Part shown: piece by piece, positions 54,214-63,379 of the stretch
How positions within the stretch are numbered: position 1 is the stretch's first letter
How the letters are laid out: every line of letters begins with the position of its first letter
From: Acinetobacter gyllenbergii CIP 110306 = MTCC 11365
GTDB lineage: Bacteria; Pseudomonadota; Gammaproteobacteria; Pseudomonadales; Moraxellaceae
DNA length: 64,000 nt
NCBI RefSeq assembly: GCF_000413855.1
Contig: NZ_ATGG01000003.1
Coordinates: 1 to 64,000, forward strand
Reading direction: 5' to 3'
The notes under the pieces: model-generated
The model's input: the letters and a program-made list of their open reading frames with translations, nothing else
Told to the model about the DNA's origin: nothing
The model's database searches: none
Program-made: the position numbers and the translations under genes

Positions 54214-55524
54214 ATGATAACTAGTACTACAGATTTATTGAAAGAGTCACTAATTTTGCCGAATTCTTTATGGGCAGAAACAGCAATTAAATTAATTGAC
54301 AAAAAAAAGCTAGTCGAAAATTTAGAGACAGAAGTCCTGATAATTGGAAGTGGCTTTACAGGACTTTCTGCTGCGATTCATTTAGCTGAACAAGGTATTA
54401 ATTCTGTAGTACTAGATGCTTCTGAACCAGGATGGGGAGCTTCTGGCAGAAATAATGGTCAAGTCATAGCGGGATTGAAACAAGATCCAGATATTATTGA
54501 GTCTATTTACCCAGGGAAGTTGGGTAGAAAAATGGTTGATTTCAGTAGTAATGCTCCTACTGTAGTTTTTAATCTTATAAAAAAATATGGAATTAATTGC
54601 AATGCTGTTAATAAGGGATGGATTCAACCAGCTTTTACAAAAAAAGGTGAAAAAGCTGTTTTACACAGAGCTAAAGTTTGGGAGGAGCGTGGGGTAAACA
54701 CAGAAATTATAGAAGGCAATGACTTAAATAAATTGTTGGGAACTTCTAAATATCATATTGGTTGGGTTGATCCGCGTGGAGGGAGCATTCAACCTTTTAG
54801 TTATGCTAGAGGCTTAGCTAATGTCGCACAATCATTAGGTGTGAAGATATATTGTGACTCAAAAGTTCTTGAGTTAGTTAATAGAAATGGATTATGGGTT
54901 GTTAAAACCGAAAATGGGTCTGTGAAAGCTCCTAAGATAATTATTGCCACAGGTGCATATGCTGAGAACTTGGTTAAAAATTTAGATAAATCAATTGTAC
55001 CTGTTCGTACTGCTCAAGTGGCGACTAAGATAATTCCAGAATCGATACGAGAATTCATTTTACCCAAAGGTCATGTTTCAAGTGATACACGTGAATTACT
55101 CACATCTTTTCGGCTATCACCTGATGGTCGATTAGTCATGGGAGGGTCTGGAGCAACTGCAGGTTTAGATCATTCTAAAATAGTTGGTTATCTACACCAA
55201 TCAGGCGAAGAACTTTTCGGGAAAAACATAAAATTAGAGTGGGATTATGCTTGGAGTGGCTATTTTGCTGTTACTACTGATCATCTTCCTCATATTCATG
55301 AGCCTCAACATAACATGTATATCTCTGTTGGATGTAATGGTCGAGGTATTGCTATTTCAACATGCTTGGGAATTGAACTTGCAAAACGGGCACTAGGGCA
55401 GCTAGTGACTGAGTTACCAATTCCCGTAAGTAAAATAAAACCTATAGCTTTTCATGAATTTAGAAGTGTGGGTGTGAAAGTAGCAACTATTTTTAAAAGA
55501 TTTCAAGATCGTTTAGATAGCTGA
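54214..55524 (+). CDS. FAD-dependent amine/amino acid oxidoreductase (DAO family)
   Basis: A 436-residue flavoprotein. The FAD motif is IIGSGFTGLSAAIHLAEQG near residue 45, followed by GWGASGRNNGQVIAG; the C-terminal part has GRGIAISTCLGIELAKRA. It resembles gamma-glutamylputrescine oxidase-like and DadA-like enzymes that oxidise a secondary or primary amine to an imine. Start ATG 54214 is five bases after the VOC stop. A ProC-like reductase 750 bases downstream suggests cyclic imines in the pathway. The substrate is unknown. Confidence 0.83.
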   Translation: MITSTTDLLKESLILPNSLWAETAIKLIDKKKLVENLETEVLIIGSGFTGLSAAIHLAEQGINSVVLDASEPGWGASGRNNGQVIAGLKQDPDIIESIYPGKLGRKMVDFSSNAPTVVFNLIKKYGINCNAVNKGWIQPAFTKKGEKAVLHRAKVWEERGVNTEIIEGNDLNKLLGTSKYHIGWVDPRGGSIQPFSYARGLANVAQSLGVKIYCDSKVLELVNRNGLWVVKTENGSVKAPKIIIATGAYAENLVKNLDKSIVPVRTAQVATKIIPESIREFILPKGHVSSDTRELLTSFRLSPDGRLVMGGSGATAGLDHSKIVGYLHQSGEELFGKNIKLEWDYAWSGYFAVTTDHLPHIHEPQHNMYISVGCNGRGIAISTCLGIELAKRALGQLVTELPIPVSKIKPIAFHEFRSVGVKVATIFKRFQDRLDS

Positions 55525-56171
55525 TCAATATGCCTGAAGTAGGCGAGAACTTCTTTTTGGGTTTGTTCTATATGCTTTTTCAAAAGTTTAACAGCTTTAT
55601 TTGTATCGGCATTTGCACAAGCATCTAAAATTTCTTGATGTTGTTCATGAGAACGTTTATAGCCAGCAACTTGAGAAACTCTCTGCCTCAAAACTTTCCC
55701 CATTTGATTTTGGGCTGAAGAAATCATTTGCAATAAACGGGGGCGCATGGATGGAGCATAAATACAGTGATGGAATTGCATATTTAAGTCACTACGCTCT
55801 TGTTCTGTTTTTGCCTGAGAATATTGATTAAGGATTTGTTGAGCATTTTCAATATCTTTAGAAATTATATTGGGAATGGCTAGTTCTAAAGCTTTGCATT
55901 CTAAAGCTAAACGAATATCTAACATTTCTAAATGGTCATTTACAGTAAAGACGGCAACAGTTGCCCCAATATTAGGAGTGAATTTAATGAAACCTTCACT
56001 TTCAAGACGGATTAGTGCTTCACGAACAGGGATCTTACTTAAGCCTAGACTTGTTGCAATTTCTTCTTGCCGAATTGGAGACCCTTCTGGCAAATCTCCA
56101 TCCGAGATGAGTTTTTTGATAGCTAAATAAGCTTTTTGGTTTCCAGAAATGGGTTTATTTGCAGAAGGCAT
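55503..56171 (-). CDS. GntR-family regulator with FCD domain
   Basis: A 222-residue regulator: winged helix at residues 8-75 (IRQEEIATSLGLSKIPVREA, LIRLESEGFIKFTPNIGATV) and an all-helical FCD ligand domain with MLDIRLALECKALELAIPN and the metal/ligand His residues in LNMQFHHCIY and RSHEQHQEIL. It overlaps the convergent oxidoreductase gene by 22 bases. It is the only regulator in the catabolic block and the best candidate to bind the GTATAC boxes at 51.7 and 57.2 kb. Confidence 0.86.
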   Translation of the reverse strand: MPSANKPISGNQKAYLAIKKLISDGDLPEGSPIRQEEIATSLGLSKIPVREALIRLESEGFIKFTPNIGATVAVFTVNDHLEMLDIRLALECKALELAIPNIISKDIENAQQILNQYSQAKTEQERSDLNMQFHHCIYAPSMRPRLLQMISSAQNQMGKVLRQRVSQVAGYKRSHEQHQEILDACANADTNKAVKLLKKHIEQTQKEVLAYFRHIDQLSKRS

Positions 56172-56281
56172 ATATGTCTCTAGCTAATTAATTGTGACGG
56201 CAATTATTGTAGGGATTCTATCATGATGAATAAATTAATTGTTGTGAATTGTTTTATTAAATAGATAAAGGAGAGTATTAA

Positions 56282-57070
56282 ATGAATATTCTATTTTTAG
56301 GTTATGGAAAAATGGGTCAGGCATTAGGCAATGCTTGGATAGAAAATAATCTAGTATCCAAAATTGTTGCTATTGATCCAAACATAACCGCTGATGGGGT
56401 TCGATTTTTTAATCATCAATCAGATGTACCATTACAAAATTTTGATATTGTTATCTTAGCGGTAAAGCCCAATCTAGCAAAGGAAATTCTTGAAGAATTA
56501 AAGCCTCAATTGTTTAAGAATGCTTGTATAATTTCAATAATGGCTGGGGTCACAACTGAAACATTAAAATCTATTATAAATAATGATGAAATACCTATTA
56601 TTAGAGTTATGCCTAATACAGCTGTTTTAGCTAATGCAGGATGCTGTGTCCTATATACAGATTTTAATTTAGAGACTAATTCGAAAGATAATATTGAGAA
56701 ATTATTTTTTGCAGTAGGTTATGCAATTTGGATAGATAATGAAGAGGATTTACATGGCGTTACTGCCTTAAGTGGTAGTGGACCTGCATACTTTCATTTA
56801 TTTACTGAAGCCTTAGCTAATGCAGGTGAAAAATTAGGTTTGAAAAAAGAAATTGCTGAGTCGCTTGCAAAACAAACTGCATTAGGGGCAGCTTTATTAC
56901 AAATTCAATCAAAAACTGATTTAGTGAAACTTAGAGAAAATGTCACTTCTCCTAATGGAACCACACATGCTGCAATACAAGTGTTTGAGGATAATTTCTT
57001 CCTGCGGGATTTAACAAATAAAGCATTACAGGCTGCATTAAATAGGTCAATAGAGCTATCAAAAGTCTAA
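56282..57070 (+). CDS. Pyrroline-5-carboxylate reductase-like protein
   Basis: A 262-residue NAD(P)H-dependent reductase with the dinucleotide motif LGYGKMGQALG at the N-terminus and the ProC signature ALSGSGPAYFHLFTEALANA near residue 160, then NVTSPNGTTHAAIQVFE. ProC reduces 1-pyrroline-5-carboxylate to proline. The place in a catabolic block suggests an accessory copy acting on a cyclic imine made by the FAD oxidoreductase, rather than the biosynthetic housekeeping enzyme. AAGGAG precedes the ATG. Confidence 0.85.
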   Translation: MNILFLGYGKMGQALGNAWIENNLVSKIVAIDPNITADGVRFFNHQSDVPLQNFDIVILAVKPNLAKEILEELKPQLFKNACIISIMAGVTTETLKSIINNDEIPIIRVMPNTAVLANAGCCVLYTDFNLETNSKDNIEKLFFAVGYAIWIDNEEDLHGVTALSGSGPAYFHLFTEALANAGEKLGLKKEIAESLAKQTALGAALLQIQSKTDLVKLRENVTSPNGTTHAAIQVFEDNFFLRDLTNKALQAALNRSIELSKV

Positions 57071-57213
57071 TTTTAAAAGTTAGATGTAATTTACGCATTT
57101 AAATAAAAAATATTTAATGATAATCCATTTTAAATATTTACTTGACCCTACAAAATTATTAAGAATCCAAATTTTTCTATAAATTTAAATGTTATGAATG
57201 AAAAACCGTAATG

Positions 57214-57239
57214 GTATACTATTTTATTTAATGGTATAC
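57214..57239. promoter_or_regulatory. Pair of GTATAC boxes before the porin gene
   Basis: TGGTATACTA (core 57214-57219) and TGGTATACTT (core 57234-57239) are 20 bases apart, about two helical turns. The first box lies 71 bases before the porin start. Same type as the pair at 51688-51714. Confidence 0.7.
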
Positions 57240-57284
57240 TTTTATGGGGTTCTTCAATACAGGCTAAATTGTTAAGGAATAACA

Positions 57285-58658
57285 ATGTATAAATTTAAAA
57301 AACTTATGATAGTTACTAGTGCCTGTGTCGCTACTTGCATAGCACTAAATGTAAATGCAGCTACTGATACAGAGGTCGAAGTTCTATCTAGAAAGGTGTA
57401 TGAATTAGAGCAACTAGTAAATAAACTTAATCTAGAAATTGCTTCATCTAGTAGCTCGAAAAATACTCTACCAAAAGTTAACCAAACTGATTTTAAAGAC
57501 CAATTTATTGTAGTAAAGAAAGATGTTGATAAATCAAGTGATCAAAGTAATCTATTGATTAATAATGATATTATGATAAAGGTGTATGGTAATCTACGAT
57601 TGGATACTTCATATGACTTCAGTGGCACTACTAATACAATTGGAAATCGTACTGGAGTAGTAGCATTGGATAAGGAAAATCCAACTAAAGGTGCATTAAA
57701 TGTATCTGTAGCTACTAGTCGAATAGGTTTTGATATATCAAAACTAACAGATTTAGGTAATTTGACAGCTAAACTTGAAGCTGATTTTTGGGGAGATGGC
57801 ACCTCAAATACTGATGGAAAACTCAGGATTAGGCATGCTTATGGATCTATTGGTAAATGGTTAATTGGTCAGACAACATCACCGTTTGTGAATACTGATA
57901 CTTCTCCTGACTTAATAGACTTTACTGGACCTATGGGAGGAGGAACTCAACGTAATGTTCAGCTAAGATTCACTCATCCTATTAAAAATAACCAAAAAAT
58001 TCTAGTAGCATTAGAAGGAGGGGATATTGATAATTTTAGTGGGAAATCTCAAAGTACTGGTGGCAGTAGATTGCCAGCAATCACCTTTAGATATGATAGC
58101 AAAATGGCAAATGATAACGGATTAATTCAATTACATGGTATGGTTCATGAAAACAGAATATCTACAAATGAGAATAATTACAAGACAGCAATAGGATGGG
58201 GAATTGGAATAGGTGGAAAATATCAAATTACGGATAATGATTTAATTATGGCTAACTATTATCATGTTGTTGGTGATAGTCGCTATATGTTATATACAAA
58301 TCAAAATAACGCTTCTTATAGTTCTGTTGAAAAATATGACCCTAATGGAGTCTTTTTAGGCTATGATATTACCTCTAATACTTACGATACTCTACAATTG
58401 GGTTTTCAAAAAAAATGGACATCTAAATTAAAATCTACATTTTCTATTGCTGGTATAAATTTTAAAGATAAAACTCCATATGCAATCAACAACCCTATAT
58501 ATAATGAATCTTTATATAATGTTGTTGCTAATTTTATATATACACCAGTTAATAATATTAATTTGGGGATGGAATATACTTATGGTCAAAGGGAAAATTT
58601 TCAGGGAGAAGAAGGAACTATTTCAAGAGTTAATTTATTAACAAGATACAATTTTTAA
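57285..58658 (+). CDS. Outer membrane porin, DcaP-like
   Basis: A 457-residue outer membrane protein. Signal peptide (FKKLMIVTSACVATCIALNV, cleaved at NAA-TD), a short coiled-coil start (VEVLSRKVYELEQLVNKLNL), then a beta-barrel with the terminal Phe (LLTRYNF). The plan fits the DcaP family of trimeric Acinetobacter porins for carboxylates and amides. Paired GTATAC boxes before it link it to the symporter gene: the porin would bring the substrate through the outer membrane and the symporter through the inner one. Confidence 0.78.
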   Translation: MYKFKKLMIVTSACVATCIALNVNAATDTEVEVLSRKVYELEQLVNKLNLEIASSSSSKNTLPKVNQTDFKDQFIVVKKDVDKSSDQSNLLINNDIMIKVYGNLRLDTSYDFSGTTNTIGNRTGVVALDKENPTKGALNVSVATSRIGFDISKLTDLGNLTAKLEADFWGDGTSNTDGKLRIRHAYGSIGKWLIGQTTSPFVNTDTSPDLIDFTGPMGGGTQRNVQLRFTHPIKNNQKILVALEGGDIDNFSGKSQSTGGSRLPAITFRYDSKMANDNGLIQLHGMVHENRISTNENNYKTAIGWGIGIGGKYQITDNDLIMANYYHVVGDSRYMLYTNQNNASYSSVEKYDPNGVFLGYDITSNTYDTLQLGFQKKWTSKLKSTFSIAGINFKDKTPYAINNPIYNESLYNVVANFIYTPVNNINLGMEYTYGQRENFQGEEGTISRVNLLTRYNF

Positions 58659-58691
58659 ATTTTTGATAATAGTAAATTAAGAACGAGCACT

Positions 58692-58790
58692 ATGTGGTGG
58701 TTATCGTATAAATATCCTGAGAGTAAAGGTGTTGAATTTCCAGCACCCCCTCAACAGAATCATGCTGTTGTTGAAGCATGGACAAAATGA
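58692..58790 (+). CDS. Short ORF, possible gene remnant
   Basis: A 32-residue frame (MWWLSYKYPESKGVEFPAPP, ending VVEAWTK). Its composition is protein-like but there is no clear ribosome-binding site. It may be the tail of a deleted gene at the right edge of the AT-rich block. I recognise no family. Confidence 0.3.
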   Translation: MWWLSYKYPESKGVEFPAPPQQNHAVVEAWTK

Positions 58791-58895
58791 ATATTTTTTA
58801 ATTTATTGATATTTATAAATAAAAAACTGGCATCCAATTTGTATTAAAGCATAGTGAAAGATGAATTATGTTGAATAACAAATGTGGAGCAGAAC

Positions 58896-60251
58896 ATGAG
58901 TAGAAAAATTCGATTAGGTGCGTTTATCCCAGCGACTGGACAGCATGTTGCCGCATGGCGACATCCTGAGTCTCAACCGAATAAAGCAGTAGATTTTGAT
59001 TTTATTAAAGAACAGGTACAGTTAGCTGAAAAAGGCTTATTTGATGCTTATTTCCTAGCTGATGGCTTAGCGGTGAATTTCGGACAAGCAGAAAAAACTG
59101 GCTATAGTGATAAAGTGGCGGGCTTTGAACCTGTCACTTTGTTTGCCGCTTTATCGACAGTAACCAAACATATTGGTTTTATTGCCACGGCCTCGACTAC
59201 GTATGAAGAACCGTATCTATTGGCACGGAAGTTTGCTTCTTTAGATCACCTCAGTCACGGTCGAGCGGGCTGGAATGTGGTGACTTCCGCTTCGGAAGCG
59301 GCCGCTGCCAATTTTGGCTATGAGCAACAGATTCCGCATGCAGAACGTTATGAGCGTGCCCAAGAATATGTTGAGTTGATTAAAAAACTGTGGGATAGCT
59401 GGGAAGATGATGCTTTTATTCACGATAAGGCATCAGGGGTGTTTTATGATCCTGAAAAAGTACATAACCCGAACCACAAAGGCAAATACTATGCGGTGAA
59501 AGGTGCGTTGAATGTACCTCGTACACCACAAGGCTATCCTGTGATTGTGCAGGCGGGGCAGTCAGGGCCAGGGCGTGATCTCGCAGCCCATTATGCTGAA
59601 GTGATTTTCACCGCTAATCAAAAATTGGAAGATGCACAAGAGTTCTATCGTGATGTAAAAAGCCGTTTAGCGAAATATGGACGTGCAGCTGACGAACTTT
59701 TAATTTTACCGGGCGTTTCTGCCTTTGTGGGTCGTACCGAAGAAGAAGCACGCGCTAAATACCAGCAACTCACAGATTTGATTCATCCAGAAGCAGGACT
59801 TGCTTTACTCAGTGGTCTAAGTGGCGGCTTTGATTTCTCGGGCTATGATCTGGATGGCCCATTCCCAGAGTTGAGCGAGGGGCAGGGTATGGTGAGTCGT
59901 CCTGCACTCATTGCTGATATTGCTAAGAAAAACAATTTCAGTATTCGTCAACTGTATGAATGGGTGGCGGGGGCTCGTGGTCATTGGCAATTGATTGGTA
60001 CGCCAGAACAGATTGTCGATCAATTACAGCAATGGTTTGAGAATGAAGCAGCTGATGGCTTTAATATTTTGCCTCCAAGTACACCTGCTGGCTTAAATGA
60101 TTTTGTTGAGTTGATTGTGCCAGAGCTACAGCGTCGTGGCCTATTCCGTACTGAATATGAAGGCACAACCTTACGTGAAAACTTAGGTCTGGTACGTCCA
60201 GAAAATCAATATGTATTGGCGCGCCAAGCTGAAAAAAACAAAGCCAGTTAA
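58896..60251 (+). CDS. FMN-dependent monooxygenase of the NtaA/SnaA/DszA group
   Basis: A 451-residue luciferase-like two-component monooxygenase. It has the family start RKIRLGAFIPATGQHVAAWR, the FMN-binding region LDHLSHGRAGWNVVTSASEA and PVIVQAGQSGPGRDLAAHYA. Such enzymes use reduced FMN from a separate reductase to split C-S or C-N bonds; members serve nitrilotriacetate, dibenzothiophene sulfone or alkanesulfonate use. The reductase is not in the window. GGAG precedes the ATG. The neighbours (aldo/keto reductase, DcaP porin, sulfonate-type ABC binding protein) favour organosulfur scavenging. Confidence 0.87.
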   Translation: MSRKIRLGAFIPATGQHVAAWRHPESQPNKAVDFDFIKEQVQLAEKGLFDAYFLADGLAVNFGQAEKTGYSDKVAGFEPVTLFAALSTVTKHIGFIATASTTYEEPYLLARKFASLDHLSHGRAGWNVVTSASEAAAANFGYEQQIPHAERYERAQEYVELIKKLWDSWEDDAFIHDKASGVFYDPEKVHNPNHKGKYYAVKGALNVPRTPQGYPVIVQAGQSGPGRDLAAHYAEVIFTANQKLEDAQEFYRDVKSRLAKYGRAADELLILPGVSAFVGRTEEEARAKYQQLTDLIHPEAGLALLSGLSGGFDFSGYDLDGPFPELSEGQGMVSRPALIADIAKKNNFSIRQLYEWVAGARGHWQLIGTPEQIVDQLQQWFENEAADGFNILPPSTPAGLNDFVELIVPELQRRGLFRTEYEGTTLRENLGLVRPENQYVLARQAEKNKAS

Positions 60252-60340
60252 ATTCATGTTAAAACTGAAGCATAAATTAAACAAACAAGGGTGATCTTTA
60301 ACAGTCGCTCTTGTGTCATCACAATTGAATTGAGTGAAAA

Positions 60341-61390
60341 ATGCAATATAGAAAATTAGGTCAAACTGATATTGATGTCAGTGTGATTGCCTTAGGCACC
60401 ATGACATGGGGCGAACAGAATTCTGAATCTGAAGCACATTCACAATTGGATTATGCGGTTGAACGCGGGATTAATCTGATTGATACCGCTGAAATGTATC
60501 CTGTTCCGCCTAAGCCTGAAACGCAGGGGTTAACTGAAAAATATATTGGTACATGGTTAAAGCAGTCACAGAAACGAGATCAAGTCCTGATTGCAAGTAA
60601 AGTGGTTGGCCGTTCAGGGAAACTCACTCAAGCCTCGCATTTTCGTTCAGGTCAAACCAAGCTAGATCGCGTTAATATTGAATCTGCGTTGCATGATAGT
60701 TTGCAACGTTTGCAGACGGACTATATTGATCTCTATCAACTGCACTGGCCTGATCGTAGTACCAATCATTTCGGTGAATTGGGCTATAACCATGTTGAAG
60801 ATGAAGATACCGTTCCAATTTTGGAAACGCTGACAGTTTTGTCTGATCTGATTCGAGCAGGCAAGATCCGACATATTGGCTTATCCAATGAAACCCCATG
60901 GGGCGTGAGTCAGTTTTTAAAGTATTCCGAAACATTGGGCTTAGCGCGGGTCGTGTCAATCCAAAATCCATATAACTTATTGAACCGTAGTTTTGAAATT
61001 GGCAATGCAGAAATTGCAATCCGAGAACAGGTCGGCTTACTGGCATATTCACCTTTAGCTTTTGGTGCATTGACGGGTAAATACCTAGATGGTGCACAAC
61101 CAGCAGGCGCACGCTTAACGCGGTGGGAACGTTTTGCTCGCTATAAAGGACAAGCCTCTGAAGATGCAATCCGTCGTTATGTGGCACTGGCTAAACAATA
61201 TGATTTAGATCCTGCTCAATTGGCATTGGCCTATGTGAACAGTCGCCGTTTTGTGACCAGTAATATTATTGGGGCAACCAATTTAACCCAACTGAAAACC
61301 AATATCGAGAGTATTGATCTACAACTCTCAGATCAAGTGATTCAGGGGATTGAGCAAATTCATCAAGCACATCCTAATCCTGCACCTTAA
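60341..61390 (+). CDS. Aldo/keto reductase, Tas-like
   Basis: A 349-residue NADPH-dependent oxidoreductase. The start MQYRKLGQTDIDVSVIALGT, the active-site segment INLIDTAEMYPVPPKPETQG with Tyr and Asp, and YIDLYQLHWPDRSTNHFG match the Tas branch. It probably reduces an aldehyde produced by the flavin monooxygenase encoded 89 bases upstream. A strong terminator follows. Confidence 0.88.
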   Translation: MQYRKLGQTDIDVSVIALGTMTWGEQNSESEAHSQLDYAVERGINLIDTAEMYPVPPKPETQGLTEKYIGTWLKQSQKRDQVLIASKVVGRSGKLTQASHFRSGQTKLDRVNIESALHDSLQRLQTDYIDLYQLHWPDRSTNHFGELGYNHVEDEDTVPILETLTVLSDLIRAGKIRHIGLSNETPWGVSQFLKYSETLGLARVVSIQNPYNLLNRSFEIGNAEIAIREQVGLLAYSPLAFGALTGKYLDGAQPAGARLTRWERFARYKGQASEDAIRRYVALAKQYDLDPAQLALAYVNSRRFVTSNIIGATNLTQLKTNIESIDLQLSDQVIQGIEQIHQAHPNPAP

Positions 61391-61431
61391 GGCCTAGAGC
61401 ATATTCTTTAATTTAATGTCTTTTTTTGTTC

Positions 61432-61464
61432 AAGACAGCTGAGTTAATCCAGCTGTCTTTTTTT
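61432..61464 (+). terminator. Rho-independent terminator after the aldo/keto reductase
   Basis: AAGACAGCT / AGCTGTCTT stem with a ten-base loop followed by a T run. Confidence 0.9.
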
Positions 61465-61855
61465 ATTTTGAGAGAAGCATATCGCTGCATTATTCCTATA
61501 TCTAAAAATAAGAAATAAACACCTGAAAATAAGCTGTTTTGGTATAAGCAGGGTGTTGGAAAATCAACAGTGCTTCAACAGGGGAAATGGAAGTGTTTTT
61601 TTAAATAACAATAAAAAACAATTGCTTAATAATTGGCATGTTGCTTGCAAATATCTCGGTAGATGAATCAAAGATTGGTTTTATGCAGGCTGAGGAGCAC
61701 AGGATGAAGATGTTGCGTTGTTGTATGGAAAGTTAATTTCTCTCTTTTTTTTTAATTTATTTGGTTGGGATTTTTTTGAAGTGTGATTGCAGATTCAGTC
61801 GCACACAGGATTTTTTGACTCAAATTTTAGTATTTTCGTTTTAGGGGTTTTATTG
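61465..61855 (+). promoter_or_regulatory. Long leader before the porin gene, with a sigma-54-type promoter
   Basis: About 390 bases without a gene. TTGGCATGTTGCTTGCA at 61633-61649 matches the -24/-12 consensus YTGGCACGrNNNTTGCW at all but two positions, with GG and GC 12 bases apart. A start near 61660 would leave about 195 bases of leader. Nothing else clear is seen. Confidence 0.7.
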
Positions 61856-63355
61856 GTGAAAAAGCATCATCTCTCTTTATCGGTTGCATTAAGCATGGCA
61901 ACGCTTTTGGGAAGCGGCACAGTTCAGGCAGCAGAAGATATAGATACTACATTAGTGCAGTTACAGGCGCAGCTGACGGCTTTGCAACAGCAAGTCAATG
62001 CATTAAAGCAAAAGAAACAAGCTTCAACTGAGATTGTTGAAACAGAAGCACTGAATGCCCAACAGGAAACAGCAGAAGGCATTCAGGAGGAAGAAAATAC
62101 CGAACATAGCTTTGCCACCCAAAGTGAATTGGCAGGCTTCCGTAGTGATCTGGAAAACTACAAATATGATCAGTCTCGTCAATATGAGCGGACGTCAGTG
62201 AAGTCGACACGAGATGCCACCTTATATGGAACCGTTCAAGTTCGGGCACAGGGGCAGAGCCGAGACACAGCATCTGGAAATCCAGCACCAGTTACACCAC
62301 GTCGTAATACTTTTGATGTTCCAACCGCTTTATTTGGTGTGCGAGGAAATTTATATCGAGATTATAAAGAAGGCAAAAACCTAGATTATCAACTTTCTTT
62401 TAGTTATGGCAAACGTGTTGGCACAGCAGGTAGCGCCAGTGACCTGAATTTGGCAGATGCCTTCTTACGCTATAACTTCACCTCGACCAATGGTGGGCCA
62501 GAAGTTCCTCGTTTGAATGTGACCTTTGGTCAGCAACTGATTCCATTTGGTTTAGATCCACAATCACCTGAGGATTTACGACCGACCATCAATGTTGCCA
62601 CAGGTCTTGCTCAATTGGGCTTATTCAACCGTCAAACCGGTTTGATTGTACGAGGTGACGTCAAACCATTTGTCGATTATTCATCGAATTACCGTGCGCC
62701 CTTATTTGAATATGCGCTGGGTGTCGTCAATGGCAATGGCACCAATAAAGTCGATGACAATGACAAGAAAGATTATATCGGACGGGTCGCTTTCACTTTA
62801 CCTGTTGATTATGCCAGTTGGTTCCGTGAGCTGAAATTTGGTGCTTCGTATCTCAAAGGCAGTAAAAACGTCATCGCAGGCAGTAATGTTCTCGATGGTA
62901 ACGGTCGCAATGATCGTTTGGGTTTCGATATTTACTACAACCATGCACCGTTTGGCGTGACTTATGAATATGTCAAAGGACTTAGTGACTATGCAACGGT
63001 CACAGGTTCTACCTCCGAAGTAAAGTCTGAAGGACATACCGCAACCCTGTTTTATACCTTTGGCGATCAATTTTATAACAGTGTGAAATCTGTAGCCAAG
63101 TTTGATGACTTCTGGCCGAAATCAATCCAGACCTTCTATCGCTATGACAGCTACAACCCAAATAAAGGTGCAGATGTCATCGGCATTGCTGGGCAAGGAC
63201 TTGGCAAAGTCGATATTCATACTTTGGGCCTCAATTTCTTCTTTGCACAAACCACAAAATTCCAATTAGGGCTGAATCGCTGGAGCTATGACCACGAGAC
63301 AGCTGCGCAAAAAGACTTCTCGGAAGTACAAGCGCAATTCCAATACACCTTTTAA
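61856..63355 (+). CDS. DcaP-family trimeric outer membrane porin
   Basis: A 499-residue outer membrane protein. After a signal peptide (KKHHLSLSVALSMATLLGSG, cleaved at VQA-AED) comes a coiled-coil (TLVQLQAQLTALQQQVNALK), the usual DcaP N-terminal periplasmic part, then a barrel ending in QFQYTF. The start is GTG 61856 (TTG 61853 is adjacent), with AGGGG in front. It lies behind a sigma-54-type promoter and just before a substrate-binding protein gene, so it is likely to serve uptake of the same sulfonate-like compound. Confidence 0.85.
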   Translation: MKKHHLSLSVALSMATLLGSGTVQAAEDIDTTLVQLQAQLTALQQQVNALKQKKQASTEIVETEALNAQQETAEGIQEEENTEHSFATQSELAGFRSDLENYKYDQSRQYERTSVKSTRDATLYGTVQVRAQGQSRDTASGNPAPVTPRRNTFDVPTALFGVRGNLYRDYKEGKNLDYQLSFSYGKRVGTAGSASDLNLADAFLRYNFTSTNGGPEVPRLNVTFGQQLIPFGLDPQSPEDLRPTINVATGLAQLGLFNRQTGLIVRGDVKPFVDYSSNYRAPLFEYALGVVNGNGTNKVDDNDKKDYIGRVAFTLPVDYASWFRELKFGASYLKGSKNVIAGSNVLDGNGRNDRLGFDIYYNHAPFGVTYEYVKGLSDYATVTGSTSEVKSEGHTATLFYTFGDQFYNSVKSVAKFDDFWPKSIQTFYRYDSYNPNKGADVIGIAGQGLGKVDIHTLGLNFFFAQTTKFQLGLNRWSYDHETAAQKDFSEVQAQFQYTF

Positions 63356-63379
63356 TTTTCCAATATGAGTAATGACGCA

